A DNA stretch of 64,000 nt, taken from the NCBI RefSeq assembly GCF_001612905.1, contig NZ_BDBI01000012.1, positions 186,001 to 250,000 on the forward strand, written 5' to 3'. Below, one piece after another: positions 58,962-64,000 of this stretch. This stretch comes from Nocardia ignorata NBRC 108230 (GTDB lineage Bacteria; Actinomycetota; Actinomycetes; Mycobacteriales; Mycobacteriaceae). The notes beneath the pieces are model-generated. The model was given only the letters and a program-made list of their open reading frames with translations, was not told the DNA's origin and did no database searches. The translations under genes were made by a program, and so were the position numbers. Positions within the stretch are counted from its first letter, which is position 1; every line of letters starts with the position of its first letter.

Positions 58962-59606
58962 ATGGCGATCGTTCACCAGACCACCCTGACCCCGAGCAAG
59001 CTCGAGCTGCTCGAAGCATGGTTGCCGACACGGCGGTGGTATCGCGGCACCACCCCGCGCCTGAGCAAGGCGGGCGGTTTCCGGCTCGACGATCCCGACG
59101 GCGTGGTCGGCATCGAATTCCTGCTCCTGATCGATGACTCGGCCACCGGCCCGCAGCTCTACCATGTCCCGCTGACATACCGAGGCGCGCCACTGCACGG
59201 CGCCGACGAAGGCTTGGTCGGCACCATGGAACACGGTGTCCTCGGACGGCGATGGGCCTACGATGCCACCCGGGATCCGGTCGCGGTGAACGCTGTCGTC
59301 GACCTCCTCGCCGGCCGGGCGACCGCCCAGGCCCAGAACTACAGCGACACCGTCGACTCCTCCGTGGAGGTGCGTCGGGTCGACGTACCGGACAACTCGG
59401 TACAGCCGCTCGACACCGACACCCACACCGACCTCCCGGTGTCATCGGAGCTGACGCTACGCATCCACCGCCTCCCCGTGGACCCGCTGCCCGATGCGGT
59501 GGGCGCGGTCGCGGCACCGTATGTCCTTGCCGGAGTGCGTCGCTCGGTGGTGGAGGTGGTCAGCGTGCGGACGCGCGCAACGGCGCCGGAGGAAAATCAG
59601 GTGTGA
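58962..59606 (+). CDS. Maltokinase N-terminal-cap-like protein
   Basis: The 214-residue protein has LLEAWLPTRRWYRG near residue 15 and FLLLIDDSATGPQLYHVPLTYRG, the cap domain pattern of actinobacterial maltokinase (Mak/Pep2). The kinase domain is absent: after LAGRATAQAQNYSDT there is only SELTLRIHRLPVD. Stand-alone cap proteins exist in actinobacteria. It is 8 bases after the protease gene. Function unknown. Confidence 0.75.
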   Translation: MAIVHQTTLTPSKLELLEAWLPTRRWYRGTTPRLSKAGGFRLDDPDGVVGIEFLLLIDDSATGPQLYHVPLTYRGAPLHGADEGLVGTMEHGVLGRRWAYDATRDPVAVNAVVDLLAGRATAQAQNYSDTVDSSVEVRRVDVPDNSVQPLDTDTHTDLPVSSELTLRIHRLPVDPLPDAVGAVAAPYVLAGVRRSVVEVVSVRTRATAPEENQV

Positions 59607-59636
59607 TCGGCGGCCCGGCGTGGGAGGGTGCGGTGC

Positions 59637-60842
59637 ATGACTTCGGTGCAGACGATTCGGGTACGGGAAGCCACTCGCGCGGACGCGGAGGCGATCGTGC
59701 TGTTGCAGGAGACCGGATTCGGGATGCGGTATGAGGAGGCCGAGCTCGAGCACAAGCTGCGGATCTTTCCGGTGGAAAGGTCGTTGGTGGCGGTCGACGG
59801 AGATCGGGTCGTCGGGCACACGGTCGACATCACCATGAGCGTCACGGTGCCGGGGGAGCGCAGCGTGCGGGCTTGCGGCGTGTCGGGCGTGGCGGTGGCG
59901 CCGACGCATCGGCGGCGCGGCATCCTGCGCGCCCTGTATGCGGCGCAACACGAACGCACCGAGGCGGACGGGCTGCCGCTGACGATCTTCACGGCCAGTG
60001 AAGGCTCGATCTACGGCCGGTTCGGGTACGAGACGGCGATTTTCGACAACACGGTGGTCGTGGATCGGCGCAAGGCGGAGTTCCGCCCCGGCACACCGGA
60101 TCCCGGTGGCGTCGTGCTCAGCACCCTCGCCGAGGCCGCCCACCACATCCGTGCCGTCTACGACCGATGGCAAGCCCGCACACCCGGTGCCCAGCGGCGT
60201 CCCGACGCGAAATGGGACCTCGTCTTCACCGATCCGCAACGCCATCGCGGGAACGCCACCTCCCTGTTCGTGCTGCTCCACGCCGATGGCTACGTCCTGT
60301 ATCGCCGCCGCTACGACGACCGCAAATCGGCCGTCGTCGTCGCCGAATGGCGCGCCGTCACTACGGAGGCCCACATCGCACTGTGGCGGGTCCTGCTCGG
60401 CATGGATCTCGTCGACACCGTCGAAGCCAACGTCGCCGACGACGACCCGCTGCCCTATTTCTTGACGAACCCGCGCGCCGTCCAGCTGACCAACCGTGGC
60501 GATTCCCTGTGGGCCCGCCTCATGGATATCCCCGCGGCCCTCACCGCGCGCACCTACCGCCACGACCTCGACGCGGTCATCGCGGTCCACGATCCTTTCC
60601 GCGACGCGGGCGGCACCTTCGCCCTGCACATCCGCGACGGTCACGCCGAATGCGCCCCGACCACGCGCCGCCCCGCCCTGACGTGCGACATCAACGTTCT
60701 CGCCGGCCTCTACTTCGGCGCCCACCGAGCCACCGCCTACGCCACCGCCCATCGCCTACACTCCGAAAACCCCTCCGCCCTAGCCGCTTTCACCGAAGCC
60801 TTCACGACACCGCGCGCGCCCGAACTGGGCTGGTTCTTCTGA
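59637..60842 (+). CDS. eis: Eis-like GNAT acetyltransferase
   Basis: The 401-residue protein has the Eis pattern: N-terminal GNAT with VSGVAVAPTHRRRGILRAL near residue 85, GSIYGRFGYETA near residue 122, a second GNAT-like part, and a sterol-carrier-like C-terminal domain ending AELGWFF-like (residues PELGWFF). The terminal carboxylate of Phe is catalytic in Eis. It acetylates several amines of aminoglycosides or other substrates. ATG 59637 follows GGGAGG. Confidence 0.9.
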   Translation: MTSVQTIRVREATRADAEAIVLLQETGFGMRYEEAELEHKLRIFPVERSLVAVDGDRVVGHTVDITMSVTVPGERSVRACGVSGVAVAPTHRRRGILRALYAAQHERTEADGLPLTIFTASEGSIYGRFGYETAIFDNTVVVDRRKAEFRPGTPDPGGVVLSTLAEAAHHIRAVYDRWQARTPGAQRRPDAKWDLVFTDPQRHRGNATSLFVLLHADGYVLYRRRYDDRKSAVVVAEWRAVTTEAHIALWRVLLGMDLVDTVEANVADDDPLPYFLTNPRAVQLTNRGDSLWARLMDIPAALTARTYRHDLDAVIAVHDPFRDAGGTFALHIRDGHAECAPTTRRPALTCDINVLAGLYFGAHRATAYATAHRLHSENPSALAAFTEAFTTPRAPELGWFF

Positions 60843-60846
60843 ATCT

Positions 60847-61335
60847 TCACGCCCCGAATTCGCCTCGATCGGAGTCAGCACGCCTCGGTTCCGCTGCCGC
60901 GCCCGGTCGTTGCCTGGCGGCGAGCGCAACGGCAGCAAGCAGGAGGGCCAGCAGGATCAGCGACAGGAGTATCTGGGGGTGCAGGCCGAGTGCCGACGGA
61001 TTGTCGAACTCAGGGTCCTGGATGGCCGTGCCGGGGAAGAGCAGTGCGCCGAGGAGCGCGAGCCACGGAACGGCGAGGACCGCGCAGGCCCAGCCGAGCG
61101 TGGGAAATCGGTCGCCGCCCCGTCGCATCAGCAGAACCAGTGCGATGACGCCGAGCAACAGCGACATGACGATGTATTGGGCATCGTGGAACTTCGCGTG
61201 TGGGGGCCAGGCGTCGTTTCGCAGGTGTTGTGCCGCGCCGACCGGGATCAGGAAATCAGCGAGTAGCGCCCCGAATATCGTGGCGAGCGCGACGACTCCG
61301 GCGAGCAGGCGGGCGGCGTTTCCGAGCGGGATCAT
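60847..61335 (-). CDS. Membrane protein (DUF6640-like)
   Basis: The 162-residue protein has four membrane segments (ARLLAGVVALATIFGALL, YIVMSLLLGVIALVLL, LGWACAVLAVPWLALLG, ILLSLILLALLLAAVAL) and the loop HLRNDAWPPHAKFHDAQYI between the first two. That loop fits my memory of DUF6640; treat the name as tentative. It overlaps the tetR by ATGA, so it is in the operon of its probable regulator. Confidence 0.65.
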   Translation of the reverse strand: MIPLGNAARLLAGVVALATIFGALLADFLIPVGAAQHLRNDAWPPHAKFHDAQYIVMSLLLGVIALVLLMRRGGDRFPTLGWACAVLAVPWLALLGALLFPGTAIQDPEFDNPSALGLHPQILLSLILLALLLAAVALAARQRPGAAAEPRRADSDRGEFGA

Positions 61336-61925
61336 GAGTGTCCTTGCAGGCGTGGGCTTTGGGGCTGGTGAGAGCGCAGGAATTCGTCGACGACGCGACG
61401 CACGTAATCGAGATCGAACGTTCGATGGGCCACGAGCCGACGAAAGAACAACGGGCCGTGCAATTGATCGACGGCGAGATCGATGTCCAGTCCCGCCGGT
61501 AGTACGGCGCGAGCGATGGCATCGGCCAGGATCGCGCGAACCGCTCCGGTTCCGGACCGGTACAGCCTCACCTTGACCTCCGCGAAACGCGGATCCACTC
61601 CGGCTCTTTCGATGATGACGCGCATGGCCTGTTCCATCACCGGTTCGTGGAGCATCGCGCGCGTCACGGAAAGCACGGCGAGCAGATCTGCGCGTAGGTC
61701 GCCGGTCGGTCCGGGCCGCACCGCCGCGATATGCCCGGCAACCGCATCGCGGACGAGATCGGCCGGTTCGGGCCAGTGCCGGTACAGCGTGGCGCGGCTG
61801 ACTCCGCTGTGGGCCGCGACCGCGCCGTGAGTGAGCCCCGCCAGGCCCTGTTCGACCAGCAGTTCGCGCGCTGACGCGAGGGCGGAACTGCGGCTGCGCT
61901 CGACGCGCGGATCAGGTGGTCTCAT
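61332..61925 (-). CDS. TetR regulator
   Basis: The 197-residue protein has ALASARELLVEQGLAGLTHGAV and SGVSRATLYRHWPEPADLV, a TetR domain. The ATG at 61925 is preferred; an earlier one at 61970 lies within the palindrome that should be the operator. It forms an operon with the downstream membrane protein. The C-terminal (RLVAHRTFDLDYVRRVVDEFL) is the common TetR type 11 form. Confidence 0.85.
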   Translation of the reverse strand: MRPPDPRVERSRSSALASARELLVEQGLAGLTHGAVAAHSGVSRATLYRHWPEPADLVRDAVAGHIAAVRPGPTGDLRADLLAVLSVTRAMLHEPVMEQAMRVIIERAGVDPRFAEVKVRLYRSGTGAVRAILADAIARAVLPAGLDIDLAVDQLHGPLFFRRLVAHRTFDLDYVRRVVDEFLRSHQPQSPRLQGHS

Positions 61926-61940
61926 TCGACTCCGTTTTGC

Positions 61941-61978
61941 GATACAAGCTGTTTCACAACTATGAAACAAAATGTATC
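61941..61978. promoter_or_regulatory. Nested palindrome, operator of the TetR/membrane operon
   Basis: GATACA (61941-61946) pairs with TGTATC (61973-61978) and inside it GTTTCA (61951-61956) pairs with TGAAAC (61963-61968), giving a 38-base symmetrical site directly before the tetR start. The half-site order GATACA-N4-GTTTCA suggests two TetR dimers. Confidence 0.75.
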
Positions 61979-62087
61979 AGAACGACGCCGAGGCGTCGAT
62001 AGTGGCCATATCGGAGTGATCGCTCTCTATTCGCCCCCTTGTCTTTGTCACTAAAGGAGCTTTGGGGCCACTGCCTTGTGGATTGTT

Positions 62088-62105
62088 ACAGAGCGCATGC
62101 TCTGT
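62088..62105. promoter_or_regulatory. Operator of the second tetR
   Basis: ACAGAGC-GCAT-GCTCTGT at 62088-62105 is a perfect 18-base palindrome, 12 bases before the tetR start at 62118. It probably is the site where the product regulates itself and the crotonase gene. Confidence 0.8.
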
Positions 62106-62117
62106 TAATCTCGGTTC

Positions 62118-62750
62118 ATGCCGCGCCCCCGGATACACGATCTCGATCACCTGCTCGATGCCGCCGAAGCAATGGCCGTCGACTCCGGTCCCACTGCTGT
62201 CACTGTGCGGGCGCTGTCGGAGGCGACCGGTGTGTCGAACGGGGCGATCTATCACGCCTTCGGGTCACGCGCCGGGCTGTTAGGGCGCACCTGGCTGCGC
62301 GCCGCGCAACGGTTCCTCGAGCTGCAACGTCGAGCTGTCGACCGGGCGTTGGCGACCAGTTCCGCGCCGGAACATGCGATCGAAGCGGTGGTTGCGGCCG
62401 CCGATACACCGGCTGAATTCCTGCTCGAGCACCCGGTGTCGGGGCGTTTCCTGTTGACCGTGTCCCGGCAGGAACTGCTCGGATCGAGCGAGATCCCCGG
62501 CGACATCGCCGAAGAACTGCAACGGCTCGACGACCTGCTGACCGGACTGCTCGTCGACCTGGCGCGCGGCGTCTACGGGCGGGGCGATCGGGAAGCGGTG
62601 ACCGTTGTCCGCGATTGCGTGGTCGAACTGCCGACCGCCCTGCTGCTGCGTGGCCGCCGCGACCCCGAAACCGCAGTGCGTCAACGGCTTGCCGCCGCCG
62701 TCCGCGCCGTTCTGGCCCTACCCCTTGACGACTCCACCCCCAAGAAATGA
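62118..62750 (+). CDS. TetR regulator
   Basis: The 210-residue protein has LLDAAEAMAVDSGPTAVTVRAL and SEATGVSNGAIYHAFGSRAGLLGRTW, a TetR domain whose recognition helix is GAIYHAFG. The stop overlaps an ATG of the crotonase frame, and that gene is 11 bases downstream, so the pair form an operon. A fatty acyl-CoA ligand would be sensible, but is inference. Confidence 0.87.
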   Translation: MPRPRIHDLDHLLDAAEAMAVDSGPTAVTVRALSEATGVSNGAIYHAFGSRAGLLGRTWLRAAQRFLELQRRAVDRALATSSAPEHAIEAVVAAADTPAEFLLEHPVSGRFLLTVSRQELLGSSEIPGDIAEELQRLDDLLTGLLVDLARGVYGRGDREAVTVVRDCVVELPTALLLRGRRDPETAVRQRLAAAVRAVLALPLDDSTPKK

Positions 62751-62761
62751 GAGGCAACACC

Positions 62762-63409
62762 ATGACCGCGACAGTGCATTACGAGGACAAGATCGCCGTG
62801 CTCACCCTCGGCGACAACGAAAACCGGTTCTCCCCGGACTGGATCGACCGCGTGAACGCCCAGCTCGACACCATCGAGCAGGAAGCGCAGGGCCTGATCA
62901 CCGTCGGCAGCGGCAAGTTCTATTCCAACGGGCTCGACCTGGAATGGTTGATGGCCAACGGCGACCGAGGCGAATGGTACGTCGGCCGAGTTCAGGAACT
63001 GTTCGCCCGCATCCTCACCTTCCCGCTGCCGACCGTCGCCGCCGTCAACGGCCACGCCTTCGGCGCGGGCGCCATGCTGGCCATCGCCCACGACTTCCGC
63101 ATCATGCGTGCGGACCGCGGCTACTACTGCTTCCCCGAGGTCGACATCGACATCCCCTTCACCCCCGGCATGGCCGCTCTCATCCAGGCCAAACTCGGCC
63201 CGCAGGCCGCGGTCACCGCCATGACTACCGGTCACCGCTTCTCCGGTCAGGATGCCCTCGCCGCCGGCCTCGTCGACGCCACGGCCACCGAAGTCGAACT
63301 CGTCGCCGACGCCGCCACCAAGCTCACCCCCATCCTCGGCAAGAACCCCGCCACCCTCGCTGCCATCAAGAACACCATGTACGCCGCCGTCACCACGGCC
63401 CTACGCTGA
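62762..63409 (+). CDS. Enoyl-CoA hydratase/isomerase (crotonase) family protein
   Basis: The 215-residue protein has FYSNGLDLEWLM near residue 58 and VAAVNGHAFGAGAMLAIAHDFRIM near residue 95, the crotonase oxyanion-hole loops, and CFPEVDIDIPFTPGMAALI. It is short, like delta3-delta2-enoyl-CoA isomerases, and lacks the usual second hydratase Glu pattern, so isomerase is favoured. ATG 62762 follows AGAGG; ATG 62747 is an earlier option that overlaps the tetR stop. Confidence 0.83.
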   Translation: MTATVHYEDKIAVLTLGDNENRFSPDWIDRVNAQLDTIEQEAQGLITVGSGKFYSNGLDLEWLMANGDRGEWYVGRVQELFARILTFPLPTVAAVNGHAFGAGAMLAIAHDFRIMRADRGYYCFPEVDIDIPFTPGMAALIQAKLGPQAAVTAMTTGHRFSGQDALAAGLVDATATEVELVADAATKLTPILGKNPATLAAIKNTMYAAVTTALR

Positions 63410-63620
63410 GACGAGACCAGAGGATGCCGACCACGACCACCGAGGCGGCAGCACCAACCTCGCGCTCTGGAACACGCTGCAACGACTGAATTGGCCGACG
63501 AACCCCACCGAACTCGTCGTCACTTTCTACATCCTCGACGGCGAACGCACGACGACCGTAGGTGGCGCCACGCCACGGTGGTTGAGGCGCACCGGGGCTC
63601 GTCGGGCATAGGCTGGCGGC
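63410..63620. other. Intergenic stretch without a supported gene
   Basis: An open frame (NLALWNTLQRLNWPTNPTELV) runs through it but starts only inside the crotonase gene and has no start codon or ribosome site of its own. Codon use is actinobacterial-like, so it may be a decayed gene fragment, but I do not recognise it. Confidence 0.4.
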
Positions 63621-64000
63621 ATGTCCTTGACCGACGGGGAGGGGCAGCACAGCGGGGGGACCCGGCAGGCGGTGGTGATCGCGGGCGGGGCGTCGTTCGT
63701 GCTCGGGGTGGTGACGTTGCTGTGGCCCGGGCGCGACGAATCGACGTTGGCACTGATTTTCGGGATCGCCCTGGTGATCAGCGCGCTCGTGCAGGGGTTC
63801 CTGGCGTTGTGGGCGCGGATCGGGTTCCTGCTTCGGGTGCTGGTACTGGTGAGTGCCGCGCTCACGTCCGTGCTGGCCGTGCTGGCGTTCAGTGGTGGGA
63901 ACATAGAACTGCTCGCGCTGTGGATCGGGCTCGGGTGGACGGTGCGGGGGATCGTGCTCGCACTCGTCGCGGTGTGGGACGACGATCGCGCCGACAGCTG
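63621..64000 (+). CDS. HdeD/DUF308-like membrane protein, N-terminal part (cut)
   Basis: The first 126 codons are inside the window. Four hydrophobic segments are visible (AVVIAGGASFVLGVVTLLWPG, LALIFGIALVISALVQGFLAL, LLRVLVLVSAALTSVLAVLAF, LLALWIGLGWTVRGIVLALV), the repeat-like layout of HdeD-family proteins. The ATG at 63621 begins MSLTDGEG. The function in actinobacteria is unknown. The last part lies beyond the window. Confidence 0.75.
   Translation, partial: MSLTDGEGQHSGGTRQAVVIAGGASFVLGVVTLLWPGRDESTLALIFGIALVISALVQGFLALWARIGFLLRVLVLVSAALTSVLAVLAFSGGNIELLALWIGLGWTVRGIVLALVAVWDDDRADS

Noticed and set aside
63424..63489. A 21-codon frame MPTTTTEAAAP after the crotonase
   Set aside because: Too short, no ribosome site, and no family pattern.
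1..64000. CRISPR arrays, tRNA and rRNA genes
   Set aside because: No regularly spaced direct repeats, no cloverleaf-like stretch with CCA-type end and no rRNA-like conserved sequence was noticed; this was by eye only, so a short tRNA could be missed.

Overview
The window is about 70% GC chromosomal DNA with tightly packed genes, many 4-base ATGA/GTGA overlaps, GTG/TTG starts and typical actinobacterial families: a carboxylic acid reductase, a UsfX/RsbW-SigF stress module, UsfY-like proteins, an Rv2629-like protein, Eis and many TetR regulators. This points to a mycolic-acid actinomycete, most likely Nocardia or a close relative. That is inference from gene content; no rRNA is present. I see no tRNA, CRISPR array, insertion sequence or prophage.

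Layout. (1) 1-8366: a heptose and glycan locus. It has a PfkB kinase (cut by the window edge), GmhA-type isomerase, GmhB-type phosphatase, two family-9 and two family-4 glycosyltransferases, an SDR and a bifunctional HldE. (2) 8504-14462: an epimerase-like SDR; a small operon with an Rv2629-like protein, a 59-residue protein, an SRPBCC protein and an alcohol dehydrogenase broken by two stop codons; a tautomerase with a divergent TetR; and a UdgB-type uracil-DNA glycosylase. (3) 14545-29329: an oxidative catabolic region with carboxylesterase, carboxylic acid reductase, MpaB-like oxygenase, two GXWXG/DUF4334 proteins, alcohol dehydrogenase, alpha/beta hydrolase, Baeyer-Villiger-type monooxygenase, GMC oxidoreductase and four TetR regulators. 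(4) 29339-41899: a general-stress region with KatE catalase, two UsfY-like proteins, stress SDR, PLP decarboxylase, PAS-ANTAR protein, RsbW-SigF-STAS-RsbW, and an operon with methyltransferase, CDGSH protein and iron-redox enzyme. (5) 42052-50888: DHFR-like protein, SCO6745-like protein, TetR/aldo-keto reductase pair, transglutaminase-like protein, two decayed genes, two hemerythrins, an alpha/beta hydrolase and a manganese catalase. (6) 51031-54240: a coiled-coil protein with a Cys/His motif, a small membrane protein and an endolysin-like cell-wall hydrolase. (7) 54489-57440: a four-gene overlapping operon with an Lgt-like membrane protein and an MJ0619/Tes-like radical SAM enzyme. (8) 57511-64000: subtilisin-like protease, maltokinase-cap-like protein, Eis, two TetR units, a crotonase and an HdeD-like membrane protein (cut).

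Two things tie the window together. First, a SigF-type promoter pattern, GTTT-like then exactly 15 bases then GGGTAT/G-like, lies in front of at least nine genes in regions 4 and 5, so the SigF module probably controls the catalases, UsfY proteins, SDR and decarboxylase around it. Second, several TetR genes sit beside clean, often tandem, palindromes that look like their operators.

The most unusual locus is the Lgt-like/radical SAM operon, which may modify a membrane lipid. The heptose locus is also notable because this kind of organism has no lipopolysaccharide.
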